Source: SHAN690 sp023262195
GTDB lineage: Bacteria > Bacteroidota > Bacteroidia > Flavobacteriales_G > Salibacteraceae
Assembly: GCA_038142005.1 (NCBI GenBank)
Contig: JAYQJE010000001.1
Span: forward strand, 434,001-498,000
DNA: 64,000 nucleotides
Direction: 5' to 3'
The notes under the pieces: model-generated
The model's database searches: none
What the model was told of the DNA's origin: nothing
The model's input: only the letters and a program-made list of their open reading frames with translations
Part shown: positions 27,561-35,890 of the stretch, piece after piece
How the letters are laid out: each line of letters begins with the position of its first letter
Position numbering within the stretch: position 1 is the stretch's first letter
Made by a program: the position numbers and the translations under genes

Positions 27561-28268
27561 TTACAATTCAACCAAGGTACCCACACGTTCTCCTTTAATT
27601 ACCCGCTGTAAGTTGCCAGGCCTGTTCATGTCAAACACGATAATGGGCACGTTGTTTTCCTGACATAAGGTAAAAGCCGTCATATCCATGACATTAAGAT
27701 TTTTTGAAATCACATCGGAAAAGCTCAGCGTATCGAATTTAGTCGCAGTCGCATCCTTTTCAGGGTCAGCTGTATAAATACCATCAACTCGAGTTCCCTT
27801 TAAGATCACATCGGCTTCAATTTCAATAGCTCGAAGTGATGCTGCAGTATCGGTGGTGAAATAAGGATTCCCTGTTCCAGCCCCAAAAATTACAATCCGT
27901 CCTTTTTCAAGATGTCGCACGGCTCTTCTACGTATGAAAGGCTCAGCGATTTGCTCCATCTTGATGGCTGAAAGTAATCGAGTTTTCATTCCAATGGCTT
28001 CCATTCCCGATTGCAAGGCGAGACCGTTGATCATGGTAGCCAACATTCCCATGTGATCTCCTTGAACTCGATCAATAGAATTGGCCGCTTGCATACCCCG
28101 ATAAATATTGCCACCGCCAATCACTGCGGCTACTTCGATTCCTTGCTCAGCAATGGCCTTGATTTCTTCACAGTACTGAATCACGCGATTGTTGTCAATC
28201 CCATAATCTTGATCTCCCATGAGTGCCTCGCCACTCAGTTTCAATAGTATTCTTTTGTACTTAGCCAT
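27561..28268 (-). CDS. pyrH: UMP kinase
   Basis: PyrH phosphorylates UMP to UDP for pyrimidine nucleotide supply and is a hexameric member of the amino-acid kinase fold. The protein shows KRILLKLSGEAL (residues 4-15), VIGGGNIYRG, GDHMGMLATMING and FGAGTGNPYFTTDTAA, all landmark motifs, and has 235 residues as expected. It sits between tsf and frr, with an intrinsic terminator upstream separating it from tsf, so it may have its own promoter. Confidence 0.97.
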   Translation of the reverse strand: MAKYKRILLKLSGEALMGDQDYGIDNNRVIQYCEEIKAIAEQGIEVAAVIGGGNIYRGMQAANSIDRVQGDHMGMLATMINGLALQSGMEAIGMKTRLLSAIKMEQIAEPFIRRRAVRHLEKGRIVIFGAGTGNPYFTTDTAASLRAIEIEADVILKGTRVDGIYTADPEKDATATKFDTLSFSDVISKNLNVMDMTAFTLCQENNVPIIVFDMNRPGNLQRVIKGERVGTLVEL

Positions 28269-28311
28269 TGCGCAAACCTAATTCATTGTTTTTTTGATCG
28301 TCAATTTTTTG

Positions 28312-28346
28312 GTCCAAAAAAAGAGCGATGAAAATTTCATCGCTCT
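28312..28346 (-). terminator. Intrinsic terminator after tsf
   Basis: AGAGCGATGA (28322-28331) pairs perfectly with TCATCGCTCT (28337-28346) around a 5-nt loop. On the minus strand the stem is followed by a run of T, so it terminates the ribosomal-protein/tsf transcript before pyrH. Confidence 0.85.
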
Positions 28347-28365
28347 TTAATTGAATTCATTGTTT

Positions 28366-29196
28366 TTAGCTTAAAGCGTGGCGCTTGAAAGCCGTTACTG
28401 TCAGATTGGAGTCAACTTCTTTCAAGTATTGGCCAACCGACTTCTTATTCTCTTTGATGAAGGCTTGATTTAACAACGTGTTCTCTTTAAAGAACTTGTT
28501 AAGCTTACCCATGGCAATTTTCTCAAGCATTTCTTCTGGCTTGCCTTCTTGACGTGCCAAATCTTTGCCTATCTCGATCTCCTTATCAATGATGTCTTGA
28601 GATACGCCATCTTGATCAATAGCCACAGGTGCCATTGCTGCAATTTGCATTGCCACATCGCGACCAACTTCAGACTTTCCTTCTACACTTAAACCAACAA
28701 GCGAAGCAACCTGATTTCCGGGATGGTTATACGCAACTACCGTATCAGCCTCGATGACATCTAATGCAGAAACATCGATTTTTTCACCAATCTTACCCAC
28801 CATTTCAAGAACCTTGTCACCGATGGTCATACCATTTCCGTCAAATGATTGAGACTTGAGCTCATCAATCGAAGTCACGCCACTTTCCAATGCGATGGTG
28901 GCAATCTTATCGGCTACTTGTCCAAACTCATCATTCTTGGCAACGAAGTCCGTTTCACAGGTTAAACTGGTGATGATTCCTCTTTTACCAGAGGCATCGG
29001 CCTTTGATACAGTTAAACCTTCGTTCGCTTCTCTGTCACCTCTCTTAGCGGCAACCTTCTGACCTTTTTTTCTCAGGATTTCAATTGCCTTGTCGAAATC
29101 ACCATCGGCCTCAACCAAAGCATTTTTGCAATCCATCATACCGCTGCCAGTCATTTGGCGCAGCTTATTTACTTCTGATGCTGAAATTTTTCCCAT
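28366..29196 (-). CDS. tsf: Translation elongation factor Ts
   Basis: EF-Ts exchanges GDP for GTP on EF-Tu. The N-terminal UBA-like domain with VNKLRQMTGSGMMDCKNALVE (residues 9-29) and the TDFVAKNDEF core motif, which contacts EF-Tu, are present. The length of 276 residues is typical for the Bacteroidota form. The gene follows rpsB by 37 bp and is closed by an intrinsic terminator. Confidence 0.97.
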   Translation of the reverse strand: MGKISASEVNKLRQMTGSGMMDCKNALVEADGDFDKAIEILRKKGQKVAAKRGDREANEGLTVSKADASGKRGIITSLTCETDFVAKNDEFGQVADKIATIALESGVTSIDELKSQSFDGNGMTIGDKVLEMVGKIGEKIDVSALDVIEADTVVAYNHPGNQVASLVGLSVEGKSEVGRDVAMQIAAMAPVAIDQDGVSQDIIDKEIEIGKDLARQEGKPEEMLEKIAMGKLNKFFKENTLLNQAFIKENKKSVGQYLKEVDSNLTVTAFKRHALS

Positions 29197-29233
29197 CGTA
29201 GTAATATTATTTTCTAGAAATTTAACGTTGTGA

Positions 29234-30030
29234 TTATCCTTTAGCCTCTTCAGCAGCGGTGGTTTCGGTTTCAGCCTGAGCTTCCTTCTCTTCCTTCGCA
29301 GCTGCTTGAGCCTCTTTCTCTTTACTTGCGGCTTCTTTATCCGCTTTGCGCTCGCTAAGTCCTTCTTTAATTGCAGCAGTCATAACCTCGAGTATCTTAT
29401 CAATAGCTGCAGAGGCATCATCATTTCCAGGAATTGGGAAATCAACCGATCTTGGATCAGCGTTGGTATCGACAATAGCAAACGTTGGTATGTTCAACTT
29501 ACGCGCTTCGCGAACTGCAATATGCTCCTTATTTACGTCAACAATGAATAAGGCTGCAGGAAGTCTTGTTAAGTCGGCAATGCTACCTAAGTCCTTTTCA
29601 AGCTTTTCTCTTTGACGGTTTACTTGAAGTCGCTCACGCTTTGACATTGTATCAAAACGACCATCGGTCTTCATCTTATCAATGTCGCCCATTTTTCTGA
29701 TCGCCTTTCGAATGGTAACAAAATTGGTAAGCATTCCACCAGGCCAGCGCTCAGTCACATAAGGCATATTTACCTCCTTCATGTGCTTTTCAACAATGTC
29801 TTTAGCCTGCTTCTTCGTAGCAACGGTTAAGATTTTCTTTCCTGACTTAGCGATCTGCTTCATTGCAGCTGCCGCCTCATCAACCTTTGCTACGGTTTTG
29901 TGTAAATCGATTACGTGGATTCCGTTACGCTCCATAAATATATATGGGGCCATGTTTGGGTTCCACTTTCTTTTAAGTGTCCGAAGTGCACTCCTGCCTC
30001 TAGCAGTTCTTTGTAGTTTGTACTTGCCAT
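29234..30030 (-). CDS. rpsB: 30S ribosomal protein S2 (frameshift near N-terminus)
   Basis: S2 binds the body/head junction of the 30S subunit. The true start is the ATG at 30030, which gives MASTNYKELLEAGVHFGH, the conserved beginning. After HL the frame breaks at 29971-29974: the coding strand has A4 where A5 would read HLKRKWNPNMAPYIFMERNG. The frame of the downstream part is open further upstream from a spurious start at 30076, so an automatic caller would report a wrong 40-residue N-terminus. The C-terminus carries a charged Glu/Ala/Lys extension (residues about 232-265), common in Bacteroidota S2. Restored length is 265 residues. Confidence 0.95.
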
Positions 30031-30124
30031 GTTTACCTTCTTTTTCCTTGTTAAAGCAATCAGCGGGTAGCTCCAATTGGAAGTCCCGCTGATTTAGATT
30101 CTAAACTGTTTATATAAAATTGAA

Positions 30125-30511
30125 TTATCGTTTACTGAACTGGAAGCGCTTACGTGCTTTCTTCTGTCCAGGCTTCTTTCTTTCTACCATTCTTGGATCA
30201 CGCGTCACTAAACCTTCCGCTCTAAGCGCAGGCTTGTGTTCTTCGTTAATCTTTATTAATGCTCTTGCAATACCTAGTCTAATCGCCTCGGTTTGACCGT
30301 TGATTCCACCACCTTGAACATTCACTGATACATCATATTGACCAGTGGTTTCTGTAGCTTCGAAAGGTTGATTGAGCTTATGCTGAAGTGTAGCTACTGG
30401 AAGATACTCCTTTGCTTCACGATTGTTAATGGTCATTTTACCTTTTCCTTTTGAAAGGTAAACTCGAGCGATACTCGATTTTCTTCTGCCTAATGCATTG
30501 GTAACGTCCAT
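30125..30511 (-). CDS. rpsI: 30S ribosomal protein S9
   Basis: S9 sits in the 30S head with its C-terminal tail reaching the P-site tRNA. The sequence has ALGRRKSSIARVYL at the start, GGGINGQTEAIRLGIARAL in the middle, and the KKARKRFQFSKR tail with the terminal Lys-Arg pair that contacts tRNA. The 128-residue length is normal. It begins 1 bp after rplM in the same operon. Confidence 0.98.
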   Translation of the reverse strand: MDVTNALGRRKSSIARVYLSKGKGKMTINNREAKEYLPVATLQHKLNQPFEATETTGQYDVSVNVQGGGINGQTEAIRLGIARALIKINEEHKPALRAEGLVTRDPRMVERKKPGQKKARKRFQFSKR

Positions 30512-30512
30512 C

Positions 30513-30968
30513 TTACTTTACTGAATTAATGTCAACAGTGGTTGGTTGCTGAGCAGCATGCGGATGCTCATTTCCAACGTATACATATAGATTTCGGAAC
30601 AATTGGTTTCCGAGCTTATTTTTTGGCAACATACCCTTGATTGCTTTTTCAAGGACTTTGTGTGGCTGTCGCTTCATCATTTCTTCAGCATTTCGCACAC
30701 GCTGACCACCAGGATATCCTGTGTGCCAGATGTATTCTTTTTCTTGCATTTTGCTGCCTGACATCTCCACGGCCTCTGCGTTGATGATGATAACATTATC
30801 ACCACAGTCTGCGTGAGGAGTGAAATTAGGCTTATGCTTTCCGCGCAACATATACGCTACTGCAGAAGAAAAACGGCCTAAAGTTTGGCCTTTTGCATCA
30901 ACCACAACCCACTGCTTATCAGCAGTTTCTGCGTTGGCTGAAATGGTTTTATAACTTAAATGACTCAC
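30513..30968 (-). CDS. rplM: 50S ribosomal protein L13
   Basis: L13 is an early-assembling 50S protein. The protein has WVVVDAKGQTLGRFSSAVA (residues 20-38), the IWHTGYPGG motif, and KAIKGMLPKNKLG, all conserved. At 151 residues it is of normal length. It is the first gene of the rplM-rpsI-rpsB-tsf operon, with a promoter-like sequence 45-75 bp upstream. Confidence 0.98.
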   Translation of the reverse strand: MSHLSYKTISANAETADKQWVVVDAKGQTLGRFSSAVAYMLRGKHKPNFTPHADCGDNVIIINAEAVEMSGSKMQEKEYIWHTGYPGGQRVRNAEEMMKRQPHKVLEKAIKGMLPKNKLGNQLFRNLYVYVGNEHPHAAQQPTTVDINSVK

Positions 30969-31012
30969 TGTACCAATTTTTTACCCTTTATCTACCTTCT
31001 GATAAGGGGGCG

Positions 31013-31043
31013 CGAAGATAAAACTATTTATCACTGAAACAAG
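31013..31043 (-). promoter_or_regulatory. Bacteroidota-type promoter of the rplM operon
   Basis: On the minus strand a CTTG (31040-31043) is followed after 19 bp by TATCTTCG (31013-31020), close to the TTTG-N19-TAnnTTTG consensus. The -7 box lies 44 bp from the rplM start. Confidence 0.5.
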
Positions 31044-31089
31044 TGAGTACCTCACTTATTTACTGCCTAAACCATTCGGCTCTAAAATG

Positions 31090-32106
31090 TTATTGCTTGA
31101 CGATGGAAGACATGGTCGTATTCCCCTCTTCATCGATCATGCGTACCAAGTATTTTCCCGATGATAAATCATGCATCTCCAGTTGAACGAAACTCGCATT
31201 TGCGGTTTCAGTCATGACCCGTTGACCCAACAGATCAAAAACCTCGATTTGTTGCAGGGCGACATCGCTTTCAATAATCAATCGATCGCTCGTAGGATTT
31301 GGAAATAGTTTCAGCGCATTTAACTCAAAATCACCATATCCCAAACCATCACCAGAACTTTCGATGGTACCTAAGGTTGTTCCTTCGCTTGATTCTGCTT
31401 GCAGTACTGATTTATTGTCATCTTGAAGGATGGCCATTGCATACATTTCATCCGACTCCCAATCCTCGCTGATCGATACCCATCCGGATACCATCACGCT
31501 GTCACCAACATCGGTTGGTAAGGTCACGCTTTGCCCGGTTACGTCTAAATACGATTCGTGAAATACGTTGTGGTGCTCGTCTTCGCCATTGGGTGCATTA
31601 TATTGAACCAATGCCTCTACTGCCGCTAAAAACAAACTCGCCTCGCTGATATTCGATGCGCTCTCTCTAACAATATACACCTCAGTATAAAGGCTATCAC
31701 CATTTGAGGTAATGAATGGTTTGATGTGGAGCGAAAAATCCGACTCTTCATTTAAATGGGGATTGAAAATACTGGCATTGCCATAGTTGGCGCTTGCAGG
31801 CACCACTTCACCTTGAATTACCAATCGAGGCGTGCTGCCATAAATGCCGTAATAGCTGGTGCGATCATCATTTTCTGATGGGTTGTGTTAATTAAATAGA
31901 CAACTGCTGTATGGCGAACTTGGGTGAACGGCCACATGCAAAGCACCACTTTGATTGTCGAGGTTGTTGAAAAACGCTGGATTGCGATTTGCGCAAATAC
32001 CGCATCGCGTATTGGTGAAGTGTTCTACAACCACTTTCTTCGGAACTTGAGCTAAAGATATTGAAGCCCATGTTAGGCCTAATAATAGGAGTGCTTGTCT
32101 CATCAT
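31090..32106 (-). CDS. Omp28-like secreted protein with T9SS sorting domain (in-frame stop)
   Basis: After a signal peptide (to ISLAQ, residue 19) the protein has VVVEHFTNTRCGICANRNP with a thioredoxin-like CxxC, typical of Omp28-related proteins of Bacteroidota. The C-terminal 75 residues (ALKLFPNPTSDRLIIES through GKYLVRMIDEEGNTTMSSIVKQ) are a T9SS type-A sorting domain. The frame is continuous over 338 codons except for one TAA at 31888-31890, in SSCLFN-stop-HNPSEND. Relatives have Gln in a similar place, so CAA to TAA is likely. This is a substitution, not an indel like the other defects in the window, and may be a real inactivating mutation or an error. Confidence 0.8.
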
Positions 32107-32213
32107 CTGATCTTATTTGAATTTAAAGACGACTCAAAGGCATAACCTTTCAATTCAAGTCTCAAACGCTGAAAAATATTAATCAAGAAAATGAAGTCAA
32201 TTTATAATAGACC

Positions 32214-33401
32214 TTATATGACCCCCAATTCCTTACCAACCTTGGTAAACGCAGCAACCGCTTTATCCAAATGTTCTTTGGTATGTGCTGCACTCAACTG
32301 AACGCGGATGCGGGCTTGTTCTTTGGGCACCACCGGATAAAAGAATCCGATTACATAAACACCTTCATCAAGCAGTCGGTCGGCAAACTTTTGTGAAAGG
32401 GATGCGTCATAAAGCATGATCGGTACGATGGCAGAATCGCCATCTTTTATCTCAAATCCCGCAGCCTTGATTTCCTTCTTAAAGTAATTGACATTGTGCT
32501 CGAGTTGATCTCTGAGTTCCGTACTCTGGTTCAACAAATCGAAAACGGCCAATGAAGCCCCCACAATGCTCGGAGCCAATGAATTACTAAAGAGGTATGG
32601 TCTGGAACGTTGTCGAAGGATATCGATGATTTCTTTTCTTCCTGTGGTGAAACCGCCCATGGCACCACCAAGTGCTTTACCTAATGTTCCAGTGATGATA
32701 TCAACACGGCCCAATACGTTTTTCAGTTCTACCGTGCCTTTACCGGTTTTGCCAATGAAACCTGTGGCGTGACACTCATCCACCATCACCAAAGCATCGT
32801 ATTGATCTGCCAAGTCGCAAATTTTATCTAGTTGTGCGACATAGCCATCCATACTGAATACACCATCGGTTACAATGATTTTGAATCTTGCTTCTGAAGC
32901 CGCTCTGAGTTGCTCTTCCAAATCAACCATGTCGTTGTTCTTGTATCGATAGCGCGCTGCCTTGCAAAGCCTTACGCCATCAATAATACTGGCATGATTG
33001 AGCGCATCCGAAATGATCGCGTCTTCAGGTCCGAGCACCGGCTCGAATACTCCGCCATTGGCGTCAAACGCAGCAGCATATAATATGGTATCCTCTGTAT
33101 GGAGGAACTCAGCAATCTTGGACTCAAGCTGCTTGTGAATATCTTGAGTTCCGCAGATGAATCTGACGGACGACATTCCAAATCCATGCGAATCCAGCGT
33201 GTCCTTGGCTGCCTGCACCACCTTTGGATGCGATGAGAGCCCCAAGTAATTGTTCGAACAAAAATTGAGCACTTCTCCACCCGTATCGGTTTTTATGACT
33301 GCGTCTTGAACGGTAGTTATGACCCGTTCGCGCTTATATAATCCAGCCTCATCTATTGATTTCAATTCTGCCTGTAGATGCTCTTGTAATTTGCCGTACA
33401 T
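32214..33401 (-). CDS. kbl: Glycine C-acetyltransferase (2-amino-3-ketobutyrate CoA ligase)
   Basis: Kbl cleaves 2-amino-3-ketobutyrate with CoA to glycine and acetyl-CoA in threonine breakdown. The 395-residue PLP enzyme of the alpha-oxoamine synthase group has FCSNNYLGLSSHP, SDALNHASIIDG, VDECHATGF and the PLP-lysine segment TGTLGKALGGAMGG (Lys about residue 242). The HATG and AALNHASI-like motifs plus the length fit KBL better than BioF or serine palmitoyltransferase. The partner threonine dehydrogenase gene is not in the window. The Omp28-like gene is upstream on the other side with its own signals. Confidence 0.9.
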   Translation of the reverse strand: MYGKLQEHLQAELKSIDEAGLYKRERVITTVQDAVIKTDTGGEVLNFCSNNYLGLSSHPKVVQAAKDTLDSHGFGMSSVRFICGTQDIHKQLESKIAEFLHTEDTILYAAAFDANGGVFEPVLGPEDAIISDALNHASIIDGVRLCKAARYRYKNNDMVDLEEQLRAASEARFKIIVTDGVFSMDGYVAQLDKICDLADQYDALVMVDECHATGFIGKTGKGTVELKNVLGRVDIITGTLGKALGGAMGGFTTGRKEIIDILRQRSRPYLFSNSLAPSIVGASLAVFDLLNQSTELRDQLEHNVNYFKKEIKAAGFEIKDGDSAIVPIMLYDASLSQKFADRLLDEGVYVIGFFYPVVPKEQARIRVQLSAAHTKEHLDKAVAAFTKVGKELGVI

Positions 33402-33548
33402 ATTGGGAATGATTTGATTCGAAATAGAGAATTATTAATTGGAAGACAAAACATCCAAAAGGGGTTGGGGAAAGTGAAAAGAGAAACGAATGAATGAGTT
33501 TGATAAATCGAACAAATAGAATTTCATAATCTTCGCGATAAAAAAAAA

Positions 33549-34203
33549 ATGTCAGAAACGATCAAACTTGAAATCATTGATGGGGTTGGCAAAATAACCC
33601 TGCATCGACCTAAGGTTTTTAACAGCTTTAACCAAGAAATGTCAATGGCGGCTCAAGAAGCTCTTGATCAATGCGCGAACGATAAGTCGGTACGCGCGAT
33701 TTATTTAACCGGAAACGGAAAGGCATTCTGCGCAGGTCAAGACTTGGCTGAAGCCATAGATCCGAATGGACCAGATATTAAGCGCATTGTGGACGAACAC
33801 TACAATCCACTAATAAAAAAGACTTCGCACGATCGAAAAACCAATCGTTTGTGCGGTAAATGGTGTGGCAGCAGGCGCTGGGGCCAATGTAGCTTTGGCC
33901 GCTGATATAGTAGTAGCAAAGAAATCTGCGGTCTTCATTCAGGCCTTTAGCAGCATCGGTTTAATTCCAGATTCAGGTGGCACTTTTATTTTACCTCGGC
34001 TCATTGGCTGGCAAAAAGCTTCGGCTTACATGATGCTTGCGGACAAGATTGACGGAGTGGAAGCGGAACGTGTAGGAATGATCTACAAATACTTTAAAGA
34101 TGAGGAATTCGAAGGAAAATTGCTTCGATTGCCAACGAAAGGATTGGGTTTGACAAAGCGACTATTAAACATGAATCACAACGGAGTGATTTTTGATTGG
34201 TGA
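33549..34203 (+). pseudogene. paaG: Enoyl-CoA hydratase PaaG-like, frameshifted and 3' truncated
   Basis: The crotonase-fold protein has KAFCAGQDLAEA (about residues 58-69) and, in the second frame, VNGVAAGAGANVALAADIV, the two oxyanion-hole segments, and PTKGLGLTKRLLN. The A6 run at 33815-33820 causes one shift (one A fewer or two more restores IKRLRTIEKPIVCAVNG). More unusual, the protein ends 10 residues after TKRLLN, at a TGA inside the GTGATTG repeat region, whereas PaaG-type proteins continue for about 50 more residues that pack in the trimer. A short internal stretch before PTKG also looks missing. Upstream of paaH, it belongs to the phenylacetate/beta-oxidation group. Confidence 0.75.
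34174..34191. repeat. Inverted repeat at the paaG/element boundary
   Basis: AATCAC-N6-GTGATT is a perfect 6-bp inverted repeat just where homology to PaaG ends. The right arm is the core of the GTGATTG unit that follows. AATCACA (34174-34180) recurs at 34687-34693 just before paaH. Confidence 0.45.
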
Positions 34204-34280
34204 TTGAGTGATTGTGATTGGTGATTGGTGATTGGTGATTGGTGATTGGTGATTGGTGATTGGTGATTGGTGATTGGTGA
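34195..34280 (+). repeat. GTGATTG heptamer tandem array
   Basis: Nine perfect, head-to-tail copies of GTGATTG occupy 34214-34276, followed by a partial GTGA. Degenerate copies precede them from about 34195. The period of 7 is not a multiple of 3, so the array is not a coding repeat on the plus strand and stops each frame quickly; on the minus strand it would encode a NHQSPIT heptapeptide repeat. The array lies between the broken paaG end and the four-helix-bundle gene. Confidence 0.97.
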
Positions 34281-34310
34281 AAATTCTAAAATATCTTTGA
34301 ATCCAAGGAA

Positions 34311-34706
34311 ATGAGATCATTTGAAGATTTAAATGTTTATCAAAAATCCAGAGCATTTCGGATAGATGTCTCTAATGTTGTCAAAGGTTTTTCCATTGAT
34401 GAAAAATACAGACTAACCGATCAACTTTTAAGGTCGAGTCGCTCGGTCACTGCTCAAATTGCAGAGGGGCATGGTAGGTTTCACTATCAGGAGAACATCC
34501 AGTTTTGTCGTATCGCAAGAGGTTCGTTGGATGAAACACATGAGCATCTGAATACGGCTTTAGACGAAGGTTTGATTGACAAAATCATTTGGGATGACCT
34601 CATAGAAAAGAAAACCGCAGTTATTCAATTACTAAACGGATACATTAATTATCCAAGAAAGTCTAAACATGGGGAAACAATTCACAAATCACAGGTAACA
34701 GAATAA
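34311..34706 (+). CDS. Four-helix-bundle protein (S23 / 23S rRNA intervening-sequence family)
   Basis: The 131-residue, almost entirely helical protein begins with SFEDLNVYQKSRAF and carries LRSSRSVTAQIAEGHGR (about residues 41-57) and IARGSLDETHEHLNTA, the hallmarks of the four-helix-bundle S23 family (TIGR02436), related to bAvd of diversity-generating retroelements. Family members are found in 23S rRNA intervening sequences and as free genes in many Bacteroidota; function is unresolved. Here there is no rRNA and no reverse transcriptase nearby. The gene lies between a heptamer array and paaH, whose ATG follows its TAA directly. It sits exactly where paaG is truncated, so it looks inserted. 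Confidence 0.9.
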   Translation: MRSFEDLNVYQKSRAFRIDVSNVVKGFSIDEKYRLTDQLLRSSRSVTAQIAEGHGRFHYQENIQFCRIARGSLDETHEHLNTALDEGLIDKIIWDDLIEKKTAVIQLLNGYINYPRKSKHGETIHKSQVTE

Positions 34707-35867
34707 ATGAAAAAAATAGGAATAGTAGGAGCTGGAACCATGGGCAGCGGTATAGCTCAAGTAGCCGCGCAACATGGCCATGAGGTGTATTTGTTTGATA
34801 CAAAGGAAGCCGCACTGGAAAAGGCAAAGGCAAGTTTAGCTAAGATCATGGCTAGGTTGGTGGAGAAAGGAAAAATCTCCGAAGAGCAATCAAAGGCTAC
34901 ACAAAGCCGAATCAAACGAGGGTCTGACTATGTGCAATTCAATAACTGTGGGCTGGTTATCGAGGCCATCGTTGAAAATCTTGAGATAAAAAAATCCGTT
35001 TTTAATTCATTAGAAAATGTGGTCTCCAATGATTGCGTCCTCGCTTCAAATACGAGTTCTTTATCTATTGCTTCCATTGCAGGATCTTGCTCGCATCCAG
35101 AACGCGTAGTTGGAATTCACTTTTTCAATCCAGCGCCTCTTATGCCATTGGTAGAAATTGTGCCTGCCGTGCAAACTTCCGATTCGGTATTGAAGAATGC
35201 CCAAACAATCATTGATAGCTGGAAAAAGGTAACAGTCATCGCTAAGGATACTCCTGGCTTTATAGTGAACCGAGTTGCTCGACCTTTCTATGGCGAGGCG
35301 ATTAGAATCTATGAAGAAGGCATCGCTGATATGGCTACCATAGATTGGGCTATGAAGGAAATTGGTGGTTTCCGAATGGGACCATTTGAATTGATGGATT
35401 ATATAGGCAATGACATTAACTACACAGTGACCGAAACTGTATGGACAGCCTTCTATTATGACCCTCGATACAAGCCATCCTTTACTCAAAAACGGATGAT
35501 GGAAGCGGGATATCTAGGAAGAAAAACTGGACGAGGCTATTATAATTACAGCGAAGGTGCCACTAATCCCGAACCAGATAAAAACGAAGTTGTAGGTGAG
35601 GCCATTGTCTGGAGAATCTTAATCATGCTGATCAACGAAGCAGCAGATGCTTTGCACCTAAACATAGCCTCAGCCAAAGACATTGACTTGGCTATGACCA
35701 AGGGGGTAAATTACCCAAAGGGATTGTTGGCTTGGGCCGATGAAAAAGGCATACAAAATGTTTTGGATGGTCTGGACAAACTCTACGTGGCTTATCACGA
35801 AGAGCGGTATCGGGCAAGTGTGTTGCTCAGACAAAAAGCGGCTTATAGCAAACGCTTTTTTCAGTGA
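34707..35867 (+). CDS. paaH: 3-hydroxyacyl-CoA dehydrogenase (PaaH-like)
   Basis: The 386-residue enzyme oxidises 3-hydroxyacyl-CoA (3-hydroxyadipyl-CoA in phenylacetate breakdown) with NAD. The Rossmann motif GIVGAGTMGSGIAQVA is at residues 4-19, and GIHFFNPAPLMPLVEIV (with the catalytic His of the dyad) and KDTPGFIVNRVARPF are conserved. The C-terminal part contains two 3HCDH-C type domains, as expected for the full-length form. Its ATG abuts the TAA of the four-helix-bundle gene, so its ribosome-binding context is inside that gene. Substrate is assigned from paaI and paaJ nearby. Confidence 0.88.
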   Translation: MKKIGIVGAGTMGSGIAQVAAQHGHEVYLFDTKEAALEKAKASLAKIMARLVEKGKISEEQSKATQSRIKRGSDYVQFNNCGLVIEAIVENLEIKKSVFNSLENVVSNDCVLASNTSSLSIASIAGSCSHPERVVGIHFFNPAPLMPLVEIVPAVQTSDSVLKNAQTIIDSWKKVTVIAKDTPGFIVNRVARPFYGEAIRIYEEGIADMATIDWAMKEIGGFRMGPFELMDYIGNDINYTVTETVWTAFYYDPRYKPSFTQKRMMEAGYLGRKTGRGYYNYSEGATNPEPDKNEVVGEAIVWRILIMLINEAADALHLNIASAKDIDLAMTKGVNYPKGLLAWADEKGIQNVLDGLDKLYVAYHEERYRASVLLRQKAAYSKRFFQ

Positions 35868-35890
35868 GATTCCTCTGGTCTTCATGTTTA

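Noticed and set aside
29781..30092. 103-codon plus-strand frame opposite rpsB
   Set aside because: It is antisense to a ribosomal protein gene; hydrophobic composition is a by-product of the complementary codons.
34165..34356. 63-codon minus-strand frame with a NHQSPIT heptapeptide repeat across the heptamer array
   Set aside because: The repeated peptide follows from the 7-bp unit being open in all three minus-strand frames. The flanking residues look unlike a protein and there is no start context.
34311..34706. Diversity-generating retroelement accessory gene (bAvd)
   Set aside because: The family is related, but there is no reverse transcriptase, template repeat or variable repeat within the window.
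34195..34706. 23S rRNA intervening sequence
   Set aside because: No rRNA sequence is recognisable on either side; the flanks are paaG and paaH.
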